From an uncultured Ferrovum sp. (GTDB lineage: Bacteria; Pseudomonadota; Gammaproteobacteria; Burkholderiales; Ferrovaceae): a stretch of DNA of 44,895 bases. The stretch lies in NCBI GenBank assembly GCA_903909215.1, contig CAIVUX010000011.1:1-44895 (forward strand). The letters are read 5' to 3'. This document shows, piece after piece, positions 1 through 8,457 of this stretch (position 1 is the first letter of the stretch; the number at the start of each line of letters is the position of its first letter). The notes under the pieces are model-generated. The model searched no databases, was not told where the DNA came from, and was given only the letters and a program-made list of their open reading frames with translations. The translations under genes were made by a program, and so were the position numbers.

Positions 1-167
1 CCGTCATCACTGGCAATGAGGACCCAATTTTGATGGGTCTGAAGCTCTAATGAGTCCAATTGCTCCGGCAAAAACCGTGCTCCATTCATGGTCCCCATGA
101 GGATAGCAACCAAAGGACCTGCCCCAGAAGCTAATATTGAGATATTTTCTTCAATAAAATCAGTCAT
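1..167 (-). CDS. Family 2 glycosyltransferase, N-terminal fragment
   Basis: The first 167 bases, read on the minus strand from ATG at 165-167, give an open frame of 55 residues that leaves the window without a stop. After about 17 residues comes a stretch typical of the start of a GT-A fold family 2 glycosyltransferase: VAILMGTMNGARFLPEQL, then LQTHQNWVLIASDDG, where the final Asp pair is the nucleotide-sugar binding 'SDDG' element. Known members transfer sugars, often rhamnose, onto polysaccharide or lipid carriers at the cytoplasmic membrane. The acceptor and sugar cannot be told from this fragment. No neighbour in the window supports a polysaccharide cluster; it would lie to the left. Confidence 0.75.
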   Translation of the reverse strand, partial: MTDFIEENISILASGAGPLVAILMGTMNGARFLPEQLDSLELQTHQNWVLIASDD

Positions 168-366
168 TTATGTAATTTCATAAGCTAATTCGACCAAACA
201 TCAAAGAGAACAAAACTGAATCGCCCCTAATTTATATATACCCATTATAACGACCGGGGGGGGTAAATTGCCTAGAAACTATCAAAATCACCCTAAAATA
301 GAGTATTTACTCCAAAGCTTAAAACCAAGAGGTAAGACCGCTAATACCGTATACCGTACTAAGCCC
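168..366. other. AT-rich intergenic region, no gene seen
   Basis: About 200 bases lie between the glycosyltransferase start and the emrB stop. The stretch is AT-rich and holds a run of eight G at about 256-263. I see no coding frame and no convincing terminator hairpin for emrB. It probably carries the promoter of the glycosyltransferase gene, but no promoter could be assigned with confidence. Confidence 0.5.
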
Positions 367-1944
367 TTAGGCATGTTTTGCGCTGCGCTTCATTAAATAC
401 ACCAGCGGGATGAAGGCGAGAAACATAAAGCATAAGAAGCGGAAGTTATCCAGAAAAGACAGCAGCATAGCCTGCTGCCGAACAAAGGCATACACAGTGG
501 CCTGCGCTTGGCGGGCGGCATCAATCACAGGGGCTCCTTGCTGGTGAATGGCCGCGGTAAGGCTGTCCAGCATCGTGCGAGCTTGCACTGATGTGGTATC
601 CACATGAGCGGCCAAATCCACTTGATGACGCTGGGCACCCTGCGTAAGCCAGGTTTGCACCAAAGAAATGCCAAAGCTACCCCCTAAATTGCGCGACAAA
701 TTAATAATGGCTGAGGCGTTGCTGCTTTTGTTGGGGGCCATATCGGCAAAGGCTGTAGTGTTGATGGGGATAAACAAAAAACCCAAACCAATGCCTTGTA
801 AGATACGCAACGTCGCCATGGACCAGAAATCAGCCTGCATAGTCAATTGCGACATGAGGAATAATGCTAAAGCATTGCTGAGTATGCCAAACACAATCAT
901 GTGCCGCACATCTACCTTATTGATCATCAAGCCAATAAAAGGCATAAAGCACAAAACAGCCAAGCCGCCTGGGGAAAGCAGCATGCCCGCATCAGTGGCC
1001 GAATAACCCATCATGGTTTGCACAAACATAGGCAGCAATACCGTACTGCCAAACAAAACAAAGCCCAACATAAAGATAAGAGCGTTGCTGATTAGAAAAT
1101 TTCGTTGCAACAGTAATCGAACATCCATCATGGGATCGCGTTGACGCATTTCCCACCATGGCAAAATCACTAAGGCTGCGACTGATATGGTTGTCATGGC
1201 AATAATGAAATTGGATGCAAACCAATCTTCCTGCTGCCCTTTATCCAGTACGATTTGCATACCGCCAAAACCCAATGCCAATAAGGCGAAACCGATGCTG
1301 TCAATTTTAAAACCCCGGCTAATCATATCCAATCGTTGCTTAACAAAATGAGGTGGGTCAAACACCCAACGCGAGGTGAGATAGAGAGAAATAATGCCTA
1401 CCGGTACATTGATCAAAAATATCCAACGCCAAGTGAAGGTGTCGGTAATCCAACCACCCACCGTGGGCCCGATGGCAGGAGCCAATACCGTGGTGATTCC
1501 ATAAACAGCAAAGGCCATGCCGCGTTTTGCAGGCGGAAATGTGTCGGTGAGGATGGCTTGTGAACAAGGCTGTAACCCTCCTCCGCCAATCCCTTGCATA
1601 ATTCTAAATAAGATTAGTATGGGTAGGCTGGGCGCCAAACCGCAAAGCAGTGAGCTAATCGTAAAGAGTGCCACGCACAGCATATAAAAGCGGCGGCGCC
1701 CCATTAAATTAGAGAGCCATCCGCTCATGGGCAACACAATGGCATTGGCCACCATGTAAGAGGTCAGTACCCATGTGGATTCATCTTGGCCCGCCGCTAA
1801 ATCCCCTGCAATGTGACGCAGCGATACGTTGGCAATGGAAATGTCTAACACTTCCATAAAGGTGGTAAGGGCCACCGTTACCGCAATCAACCAAGGGTTA
1901 ATGGTTAAATTATTGCGGTCTACGCCATGCGCTAATGTAGTCAC
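367..1944 (-). CDS. emrB: EmrB-type DHA2 multidrug MFS transporter
   Basis: This 525-residue, very hydrophobic protein fits the 14-helix DHA2 drug:proton antiporter family. Visible family features are LDISIANV in helix 1 (about 33-40), the GWLSNLMGRRRF loop (75-86, motif A) and the PAIGPTVGGW helix-5 antiporter motif (about 156-165). Known EmrB proteins work in the inner membrane with an EmrA adaptor and a TolC channel to expel hydrophobic drugs, uncouplers or fatty acids. The start is GTG at 1942-1944, only 7 bases after the emrA stop, with no clear Shine-Dalgarno, so translation is probably coupled to emrA. It is the last gene of the panB-tolC-emrA-emrB run. No emrR/marR-type regulator is nearby. 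The substrate is unknown. Confidence 0.9.
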   Translation of the reverse strand: MTTLAHGVDRNNLTINPWLIAVTVALTTFMEVLDISIANVSLRHIAGDLAAGQDESTWVLTSYMVANAIVLPMSGWLSNLMGRRRFYMLCVALFTISSLLCGLAPSLPILILFRIMQGIGGGGLQPCSQAILTDTFPPAKRGMAFAVYGITTVLAPAIGPTVGGWITDTFTWRWIFLINVPVGIISLYLTSRWVFDPPHFVKQRLDMISRGFKIDSIGFALLALGFGGMQIVLDKGQQEDWFASNFIIAMTTISVAALVILPWWEMRQRDPMMDVRLLLQRNFLISNALIFMLGFVLFGSTVLLPMFVQTMMGYSATDAGMLLSPGGLAVLCFMPFIGLMINKVDVRHMIVFGILSNALALFLMSQLTMQADFWSMATLRILQGIGLGFLFIPINTTAFADMAPNKSSNASAIINLSRNLGGSFGISLVQTWLTQGAQRHQVDLAAHVDTTSVQARTMLDSLTAAIHQQGAPVIDAARQAQATVYAFVRQQAMLLSFLDNFRFLCFMFLAFIPLVYLMKRSAKHA

Positions 1945-1951
1945 GGGTATT

Positions 1952-3130
1952 TTATTTAGGCGCGATGGAAAGATTCACTTTTGGCTCTACCGACATGCCT
2001 GGCACCAAAGCGCGTATGGTTTCTGGTTTTTCATCAAAGACAATCTTAACCGGGACGCGCTGTACCACCTTTACATAATTACCCGTGGCGTTTTCTGCAG
2101 GCAATAAACTGAAACGTGATCCCGTGCCCGATTGAATGCTGTCCACGTGACCCTTGAAGGGGTGGTTTGGAAAAGCATCCACAGTAATGTCCACCGACTG
2201 CCCCACATGCATGCGCCGTAATTGGGTTTCTTTAAAGTTGGCCAACACCCACGGGTCCCCGTATACAATAGCCATCACAGCGGGACCTGATTGCACCAAT
2301 TGACCTAAGTCCAGTGCTTTTCGTGTGACGCGCCCTTCCACAGGGGCAACCAAACGAGTGTGGAACAAATCCAACTGGGCCTGCTCAAGAGCTGCGCGCG
2401 CCTGTGCCACCGATGCCAGCCCTCCTGCGGCTTGCGCTTCTTTTAGTGCCACCTGACGAGGCCCTGAACGGGCTTCATCCAATTTGGCTTGAGCTTGCTT
2501 TACTTGCGCGCCAGCCGAAACAATAGCGCGCTTCGCGGCATCCCATTGTGCCGCCGCCGCCCGTTGCGCTGCAATGGCTTGATCCAAACGCTGATGAGAA
2601 ATTTCATCTTTATCAAACAGCGCTTGGTAACGTGCCACATCGGCAGCGGTCAATTGAGCCTGAGCCTCGGCGGCATTGGATAGTGCCTGCGATTGTTCTT
2701 CTAGAGCGCGTGCAGAATCAAGTGCGTTACTGGCTTGTCCAATGGTTGCACGACTGACCGTGGTAGTGACAGCCAGGTCCTGACGGGTTGCGCCATGGCG
2801 CGCTTGGCTGGCCGCCAAATTGGCTTCCGCCTCTTTTACTTTAATGTCATAGTCGCGTGGATCAATTTCAGCCAACAGGTCGCCTGCTTTAACCCATTGG
2901 TTGTCTACTACAGCCACATGGGTGACGAAACCGCCCACACGTGGGCTGATCAGCACCACATTCGATTCTATAAACGCATCATCCGTATTTTCAAGATTAC
3001 GGTTTACAAACCATAAACCCGCAAACAACAACACGGCTACAGCGGCCAGAATTAGGGCCGCTTTACGAATACGCTCCGCACGGTTTGAGGGGGCGCTGGC
3101 CGCGTGGGTGGTGTTAGAAGCATCCGTCAT
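1952..3130 (-). CDS. emrA: EmrA/HlyD-family membrane fusion protein
   Basis: The 392-residue protein begins with a basic cytoplasmic tail and one membrane helix (AALILAAVAVLLFAGLWFV, about 25-43). The next segment, ENTDDAFIESNVVLISPRVGGFVTHVAVVD, is the standard EmrA/HlyD entry into the lipoyl half-motif. A long Ala/Gln-rich coiled-coil hairpin (about 95-235) follows, then the second lipoyl half (LVAPVEGRVTRKALDLGQLV) and a beta-barrel end. It should bridge EmrB and the outer-membrane channel through the periplasm. ATG at 3128-3130 has GGAG a few bases upstream. It sits 18 bases after the TolC-like gene and 7 bases before emrB, so all three parts of the pump are adjacent. Confidence 0.92.
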   Translation of the reverse strand: MTDASNTTHAASAPSNRAERIRKAALILAAVAVLLFAGLWFVNRNLENTDDAFIESNVVLISPRVGGFVTHVAVVDNQWVKAGDLLAEIDPRDYDIKVKEAEANLAASQARHGATRQDLAVTTTVSRATIGQASNALDSARALEEQSQALSNAAEAQAQLTAADVARYQALFDKDEISHQRLDQAIAAQRAAAAQWDAAKRAIVSAGAQVKQAQAKLDEARSGPRQVALKEAQAAGGLASVAQARAALEQAQLDLFHTRLVAPVEGRVTRKALDLGQLVQSGPAVMAIVYGDPWVLANFKETQLRRMHVGQSVDITVDAFPNHPFKGHVDSIQSGTGSRFSLLPAENATGNYVKVVQRVPVKIVFDEKPETIRALVPGMSVEPKVNLSIAPK

Positions 3131-3148
3131 ACAAGAACTCCAAAACGT

Positions 3149-4507
3149 TTAAGGGGCCGCATAGTCCATTTCGCCAATGGATAATTGATAATTGATCAGC
3201 GCCATTTGATAAGAAGCGAGAGCATCAATACGGGTGCTACGCGCCATGGCCAACATAGCTTGAGCATCCACCACCTCCAAGTTATCACCCACACCGGTTT
3301 TAAAACGGTCGCGCGCTTGGTCCAGTAAACGCTCGGCCAAGGTCAGACTGGTGGCCGCTGTCTTCACTTGATCTACGCTGGTCTCGAGCGATATTAATGC
3401 CAGACGAACATCTTCCTCAACCTGTTGATTGGTATCTTGCAATTCTAATTCCGCTTGGCGCAACCGGCTAGCGGCCACGTCTTGGCGGGCGTTAATGGCC
3501 CCACCCTCTAACAAGGGAATGGATAATTGCATACCAAAACTATAGGTGCGGTAATCATTATGGGCAGGGGTTACGCCACTAGGGCCCACGTCGCCCGCTA
3601 GGCTTACGGTGGGCAGATTGGCTACTGCTGCTGCACCGCGCTCACTGCTGCGTTGGGCAATCACTTGCTGCAAAGCCTCTAATTCAGGACGATGCTGTAA
3701 CGCTGCTTCTAGGGCCAAAGGCAAATGCGGCATGGGCGCCTCTTTGGCTTGCAACGGATCGGTCAACGCCAACGGTGTACCCATGGCAATGCCTAGGGCG
3801 CGGCGCAAGCGGGTATCGGCTTCTCGTGCAGCGCTGATGGCTTGTCGTTGTGCCAGCGTATTGCGCGAATGGACGTTTTCTGCACGCACCACATCAACGC
3901 CCGTGCCCAATCCCGCTTTATGTTGATCTTGCGCCAAACGCAATAGACTAGCGGACAGCTCAAGATTGGCATTGGCAGCTAACACCGCTTGCGCACTGCG
4001 CTGCGCTTCCACATAGGCGAATGCCGCAGCACCGGCTACTTGTTGAGCAATAGCTTGAGTGTGCAATTGCGCCGCATTCACGGCATGTCCTGCGGCATCA
4101 ATGTTGCGCAGCAAGGACAGGTCAAACACCCGTTGCGTGAGGCGCACGCGGGCGTCAAAAGTATTAAAGGGGCCAACCATGGTGGGGAAGCCTACAAAAT
4201 CAAATCCCATGGCTTTCAAGTTTTCTGTTTGACGTACTTGAGAAGCCTTAAATTCTAGGGATGGGCGATAACCCGCCACCGTTTCATCGGAATGCGCACG
4301 CATCTCAATGGTTTGCTCTTGCGCGCCCTTTAGTTGCACCTGTTCTTGCACAGCCAACGCTTTGGCCTGACGCAAGGAAAGCTGCAGCAGCGCATCCGTG
4401 GTTTCGGCCTGTAGGGAGCCACTCATGATGGCAAAGATTGCCACCGGCCAAACCATGGCAGAGATAGATTGATTCAACTTCAATATCGACCTCTTAAAAA
4501 AAACCAT
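3149..4507 (-). CDS. TolC-family outer-membrane efflux channel
   Basis: With ATG at 4505-4507 the protein has 452 residues. This ATG overlaps the panB stop as TAATG, the classic coupled arrangement. A longer frame opens with TTG at 4517-4519 and is less likely. The N-terminus is a signal peptide (MVFFKRSILKLNQ, hydrophobic core, likely cut after SGSLQA). The mature part has the two repeated long-helix segments of the OEP/TolC family, with ARLRQAELELQDTNQQVEEDVRLALISLETSVDQVKTA split across the second repeat and LEVVDAQAMLAMARSTRIDALASYQMALINYQLSIG at the end. Known members form trimeric channels through the outer membrane. Being upstream of emrA-emrB, it is probably the dedicated exit duct of that pump. 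Confidence 0.9.
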   Translation of the reverse strand: MVFFKRSILKLNQSISAMVWPVAIFAIMSGSLQAETTDALLQLSLRQAKALAVQEQVQLKGAQEQTIEMRAHSDETVAGYRPSLEFKASQVRQTENLKAMGFDFVGFPTMVGPFNTFDARVRLTQRVFDLSLLRNIDAAGHAVNAAQLHTQAIAQQVAGAAAFAYVEAQRSAQAVLAANANLELSASLLRLAQDQHKAGLGTGVDVVRAENVHSRNTLAQRQAISAAREADTRLRRALGIAMGTPLALTDPLQAKEAPMPHLPLALEAALQHRPELEALQQVIAQRSSERGAAAVANLPTVSLAGDVGPSGVTPAHNDYRTYSFGMQLSIPLLEGGAINARQDVAASRLRQAELELQDTNQQVEEDVRLALISLETSVDQVKTAATSLTLAERLLDQARDRFKTGVGDNLEVVDAQAMLAMARSTRIDALASYQMALINYQLSIGEMDYAAP

Positions 4508-5301
4508 TAGTGATAGCAATGTTCAGCGGCTGGAAAGCGTCCTGCTTTCACTTCGCTGACATACAGCGCCACAGCAGCCTCAATGGAACCTGTTTCACGG
4601 ATAAAGGCACGGGAGAAACGTGGTGGAATATAGGCACCTAAGCCCAGCATGTCGTAAATCACCAATACTTGACCGCTGCAACGCGCACTGGCCCCAATCC
4701 CGATGGTGGGAATTTTAACAGCAGCGCATAAGCGCTCTGCTAACGGTTCGGGTACGGCCTCAATGAGCAGTAAGCTGGCCCCGGCATTTTCTAAAGCTTT
4801 GGCAGCTTCAATGATGCGCTCGGCGGAAGCCGCGTCGCGCCCCTGCACTTTAAACCCACCCACTTGGTGAACTGATTGTGGCGTAAGGCCAATGTGGGCG
4901 CACACAGGAATGCCACGGCTGATCAAAAACTCCACTGTGGGCACCATTTCTTTACCGCCTTCAATCTTTACCATCTGCGCACCGGCGCGCATCAATTCGG
5001 CCGCGTGATAAAAGGTTTCTTGAGGAGATACTTGAGATGTGCCAAAAGGCATGTCCGCTAAAATGAAAGCCTGTTTCGCGCCACGCACCACACATTGGGT
5101 GTGATACACCACATCGTTTAATGTGACCGGCAATGGTGAGTCATGGCCCTGCACCACCATGCCCAAAGAATCCCCCACTAACAGAGCGTCCACACCTGAT
5201 TTTTCTAATACTTGGGCAAAGCTTGAATCATAGCAAGTCAGCATGGCGATTTTTTCGCCGCGCGCGTGCATGGCTTGTAAATCAAGTATTGATTTTCTCA
5301 T
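4507..5301 (-). CDS. panB: 3-methyl-2-oxobutanoate hydroxymethyltransferase
   Basis: PanB adds a hydroxymethyl group from 5,10-methylene-tetrahydrofolate to alpha-ketoisovalerate to make ketopantoate, the first step to pantothenate and CoA. The 264-residue length is exactly that of the family. Recognisable motifs are MLTCYDSSFAQ, the metal-binding GDSLGMVVQGHDSPLPVT, ADMPFGTSQ, MVKIEGG, the AHIGLTPQS loop and IGIGAS. The start is ATG at 5299-5301, five bases beyond the stop of the upstream molybdoenzyme gene. It is followed without a gap by the TolC-like gene. No panC lies next to it, which is unusual but not rare. Having a vitamin gene inside an efflux run is the odd part; it may simply share a transcript. 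Confidence 0.96.
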   Translation of the reverse strand: MRKSILDLQAMHARGEKIAMLTCYDSSFAQVLEKSGVDALLVGDSLGMVVQGHDSPLPVTLNDVVYHTQCVVRGAKQAFILADMPFGTSQVSPQETFYHAAELMRAGAQMVKIEGGKEMVPTVEFLISRGIPVCAHIGLTPQSVHQVGGFKVQGRDAASAERIIEAAKALENAGASLLLIEAVPEPLAERLCAAVKIPTIGIGASARCSGQVLVIYDMLGLGAYIPPRFSRAFIRETGSIEAAVALYVSEVKAGRFPAAEHCYH

Positions 5302-5306
5302 GCCCT

Positions 5307-7448
5307 TTAAACCTTAGTAAAATGGGCTTCGGATAATGGCAAACGCGTAACCCGCTGACCGGTGAGAGCAAAGAGTGCGTTGCACAGCGCTGGCGCAATG
5401 GGCGGGGTGCCGGGCTCGCCTACACCGCCAGGGCCTTCATGGGAGGCAATGGTGTAGACCTCCACTTTTGGCGTTTCACTTAAAGCCACCATGGGGTAAT
5501 CATGAAAATTGCTTTGTTGAACCACGCCCTCTTTAAAGGTGATCTGACCACGCAATGCCGCAGATAGCCCATATAACATAGCCCCTTCTAGTTGAGCGGC
5601 CACCGTGTCGGGATTGACTACTGTGCCCACATCTGCAGCGATCACCACCCGATGTACTTTGGGCTGCCCGTCTTGCAAGGACACTTCTGCCACTTCAGCC
5701 ACAATACTGCCAAAAGATTCTACCAACGCAATGCCGCGTGCCATGCCTTGTGGTAATGGTTTTCCCCAACCCGCCTTCTCTGCAGCCAACTCCAATACCG
5801 CACGGTGCCGGGGTGCCTTACCCAGCATGGCACGACGATATTCAAAAGGATCGCGACCGGCTGCTGCGGCCAGTTCATCAATGAAGCTTTCAGAAAAGAA
5901 TGAGTTTTGTGTGTGGCCCACGGAGCGCCAAAACCAAACCCGTACACCAGGCTGAAATTTTACCCAATCCACTTTAAAATTAGGAATGGCATAGGGAATA
6001 TCGGAGAGCCCCTCTACTGAAGTATTGTCTACTCCCTCCTTGATTAAAGCAGGCTCAAACCCAGTTCCTTCTGCAATAGAATCCGCCACTGTGCAGGCCT
6101 TCCAGGACACCACATTGCCGCTCGCATCAAGACCTGCTTCCAACGAACACACGGCCATGGGACGGTAATAATAGGCACGCAAATCATCGGTGCGGGTATA
6201 CATCACTTTAACTGGCAACTTCACTGCTTTTGAGAGCGTAACCGCCTCAACCACAAAGTCAGGGGCAAAACGCCGACCAAAACCGCCGCCTAAAAATTGC
6301 GTATGAACTTTTACTTTTTCTATGGGGACGCCGGTAATTTTTGACGCAATCATCTGATGGGGGCCTTGCGCTTGCGTGCCTACCCACAATTCCACCGCAT
6401 CCTCTTGTACCCAGGCGGTACAATTCATGGGTTCCATGGGTGCATGTGCCAAATAAGGAACATCGTAGGTGGAACGCACCGTACGTACAATGGCGGGACT
6501 GGTGGGGTCTGATTTTTGACGAGCAGTAATAGCCCCAGCGCCACTTAAAGACAACGCTGTCATTTTTTCTTTTAACGCAGGAGTGGACAAGGATGCATTG
6601 GTCCCATTATCCCACTCAACCTCTAGCAGGTCGCAACCTTTCATGGCCTGCCATGTGTTATCAGCCAATACCGCAACACCCATGCTGGTGGGGCTATCCA
6701 CGGGAACTACAAAGCGCACTCCTTTTATTTTGAGAGCGGCGGCTGCATTAAATTTAACGCGTTTGGCGCCCACCACCGGCGCACGAACCACCACCGCAGT
6801 CAGCATTCCCGGCATGCGCATATCCAAACCATACTGAGCCTTACCTATTGCTTTATCTAGGCTGTCCACTCGTGGGTGCGTCTTACCAATAATCTGAAAG
6901 TCTTTGGGGTCTTTTAAGGGGACATCTTTGGGCACGGGCAATTGAGCCGCTGCATTGGCCATATCACCATAACGCGCGCGATGCACGCCAGCGCTTAACA
7001 CACCTTGATGGGTATTTACATCGTTAATAGACACCCCCCAAGCATTGGCAGCGGCTTGACGCAACATTTGTCGAGCGGTGGCACCGGCTTGACGCAAGGG
7101 CAGCCACATGGCGCGTACCGAGGTAGACCCCCCGGTGGCTTGAGTATGAAACCAAGGGTGGGCATATTCAGGAGCAGCAGGGGCAAATTCCACTCGAATG
7201 CTAGACCAATCTGCATCCAACTCTTCTGCCAGCAACATAGGCAGCGCGGTCATGACCCCTTGGCCCATTTCCGACTTATCCACCAAGATGGTAATCAGGC
7301 CAGAAGACTCCAGGCGCACCCAAGGATTGGGGGCAAATAAGCCCATTTCAGCCGCCAGAGCGCCGCTCTCAAAGAAGCCTAATGCAAAACCACCTCCTGC
7401 CAGGGCAACTACTTTCAAGAAATCCCGGCGATCTATGACTTGGGTCAT
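5307..7448 (-). CDS. Molybdopterin-binding dehydrogenase large subunit, IorB-like
   Basis: From ATG at 7446-7448 (GGAGAG about 8 bases upstream) the protein has 713 residues. It starts with a twin-arginine signal, DRRDFLK at residues 6-12 followed by a hydrophobic stretch, so it should be exported folded with its cofactor. The rest matches the xanthine-dehydrogenase-superfamily catalytic subunit of the isoquinoline 1-oxidoreductase/aldehyde dehydrogenase type: GQGVMTALPMLLAEELD, ATGGSTS, LGGGFGRRF, and the C-terminal GEPGTPPIAPALCNALFALTGQRV that carries the catalytic Glu region. Known relatives hydroxylate N-heterocycles or oxidise aldehydes and pass electrons to a separate [2Fe-2S] subunit. 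That small subunit is absent on either side. The frame is open for 78 more codons upstream, but these cross a palindromic repeat and look non-coding. The substrate is unknown. Confidence 0.85.
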   Translation of the reverse strand: MTQVIDRRDFLKVVALAGGGFALGFFESGALAAEMGLFAPNPWVRLESSGLITILVDKSEMGQGVMTALPMLLAEELDADWSSIRVEFAPAAPEYAHPWFHTQATGGSTSVRAMWLPLRQAGATARQMLRQAAANAWGVSINDVNTHQGVLSAGVHRARYGDMANAAAQLPVPKDVPLKDPKDFQIIGKTHPRVDSLDKAIGKAQYGLDMRMPGMLTAVVVRAPVVGAKRVKFNAAAALKIKGVRFVVPVDSPTSMGVAVLADNTWQAMKGCDLLEVEWDNGTNASLSTPALKEKMTALSLSGAGAITARQKSDPTSPAIVRTVRSTYDVPYLAHAPMEPMNCTAWVQEDAVELWVGTQAQGPHQMIASKITGVPIEKVKVHTQFLGGGFGRRFAPDFVVEAVTLSKAVKLPVKVMYTRTDDLRAYYYRPMAVCSLEAGLDASGNVVSWKACTVADSIAEGTGFEPALIKEGVDNTSVEGLSDIPYAIPNFKVDWVKFQPGVRVWFWRSVGHTQNSFFSESFIDELAAAAGRDPFEYRRAMLGKAPRHRAVLELAAEKAGWGKPLPQGMARGIALVESFGSIVAEVAEVSLQDGQPKVHRVVIAADVGTVVNPDTVAAQLEGAMLYGLSAALRGQITFKEGVVQQSNFHDYPMVALSETPKVEVYTIASHEGPGGVGEPGTPPIAPALCNALFALTGQRVTRLPLSEAHFTKV

Positions 7449-7518
7449 GCCAACTCTCCAAAAATAACAGGTATTTTGTACGACGCAGCATAGTTTAACC
7501 GAAATCGGGGGTGAAATC

Positions 7519-7545
7519 GGGGTCAGACCCCATTCGGGGTCTGAC
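7519..7545. repeat. GGGGTCAGACCCC palindrome, copy 1
   Basis: GGGGTCAGACCCC, loop ATTC, then GGGGTCTGAC. It lies in the gap between the binding-protein operon and the molybdoenzyme gene. The right arm lacks the last three bases of the full repeat. Same family as the copies near 11067, 13076, 35687 and 40145. Confidence 0.9.
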
Positions 7546-7562
7546 ACGCCCCGCCGTGCCCC

Positions 7563-7597
7563 AAAAAAAAATCCCCGCATCCGGTAAGGATGCGGGG
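7563..7597 (-). terminator. Intrinsic terminator after the pedF operon
   Basis: On the minus strand a perfect 10-base stem, CCCCGCATCC / GGATGCGGGG with a five-base loop (stem arms at 7573-7582 and 7588-7597), is followed by a run of nine T (7563-7571). It starts 15 bases past the stop of the binding-protein gene. This is a textbook rho-independent terminator for the cytochrome/binding-protein operon and it isolates the molybdoenzyme gene downstream. Confidence 0.9.
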
Positions 7598-7611
7598 TAG
7601 GCACAACAGGC

Positions 7612-8457
7612 CTAGGGTGAGACGAGCCTAACGTCCCGCTTTTGACAAATGGCGCCAAGCTCGCCCGAGGATACCAGGTCATTCATAGCCGCTTGCAAGC
7701 CGCGCGCAAGCTCTACATTTTCTGTTTTAACAGCCAGCCCAATGGACCAACCCTTACCCGGAATTTGCGGATAAAGGGCTTCATGCAAACGGAAGCGCGC
7801 ATCGCCTGAGGTGCCCGCTTCAATTTGCGATTGCGTGGCCATCACCATGGCGACTTCACTATTGCGTAAAGCCTTCATGAGGTCTTGGGGCGAATCATAT
7901 ATGCGCGTTTGATTAACATACTTACCGCCTTCCACTGAAAGCAGCACCATGGCGCTAAGTGATATTTTTTCCACACCCATACGTGCATCGGCCAATGAAT
8001 CAGGGCTGGTAAAATCTGGAAACTTTTCACTGTTGTAACCAAACATAATGCGTTCATGAAAATACGGCGCGAAGATTTTCACTTGCGACACTTTATTAAT
8101 CAGTCCTTGCTCAACGGGCACATGCATCATGACATCGGCTGGACCGTAACCTAAGTAATAACCCTTCCACACCATATTGCGTAAATCTTCTTCCATGTCG
8201 TCTTTGGCATCAAAGGGAAGAAACTCCACTTTAAGCCCCAAACGCTTGGCTAAGGCTTCGCCGATATCCGCATCCAGCCCGGCACTTTTTAATGACCAGG
8301 GCCAAAAGTCGTTATAAACCGCTACCTTTAAAGTTCCCGTTTTTCGAATGTCTTCTAAGTCTGCATGGGCCAGCGTGACACCCAACAACACACCACAAAC
8401 ACATTTAAGAAAAAAATGGATACCCGATAATAGCCGCACACCAACAGAGCCGATCAT
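7612..8457 (-). CDS. Quinoprotein-associated periplasmic binding protein (MxaJ/XoxJ-like)
   Basis: The 281-residue protein has a signal peptide (hydrophobic core around 13-30, likely cut after LAHA) and the bacterial solute-binding family 3 fold, shown by GTLKVAVYNDFWPWSL, GLDADIGEALAKRLGLKVEFLPF and the late GWSIGLAVKTENVELARGLQAAMNDL. The pattern is that of binding proteins encoded with PQQ dehydrogenases (MxaJ, XoxJ and relatives), not of an amino-acid transporter. No permease or ATPase gene is near, which supports this. MxaJ/XoxJ are thought to help the dehydrogenase mature or bind its partner. The ATG at 8455-8457 overlaps the cytochrome stop by four bases (ATGA), so the two proteins are made together. 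The role is inferred from family and context. Confidence 0.75.
   Translation of the reverse strand: MIGSVGVRLLSGIHFFLKCVCGVLLGVTLAHADLEDIRKTGTLKVAVYNDFWPWSLKSAGLDADIGEALAKRLGLKVEFLPFDAKDDMEEDLRNMVWKGYYLGYGPADVMMHVPVEQGLINKVSQVKIFAPYFHERIMFGYNSEKFPDFTSPDSLADARMGVEKISLSAMVLLSVEGGKYVNQTRIYDSPQDLMKALRNSEVAMVMATQSQIEAGTSGDARFRLHEALYPQIPGKGWSIGLAVKTENVELARGLQAAMNDLVSSGELGAICQKRDVRLVSP

Noticed and set aside
7449-7682. 78-codon upstream extension of the molybdoenzyme frame
   Set aside because: It runs through the palindromic repeat and the pedF-operon terminator, has no ribosome site, and would bury the Tat signal that starts at 7448.
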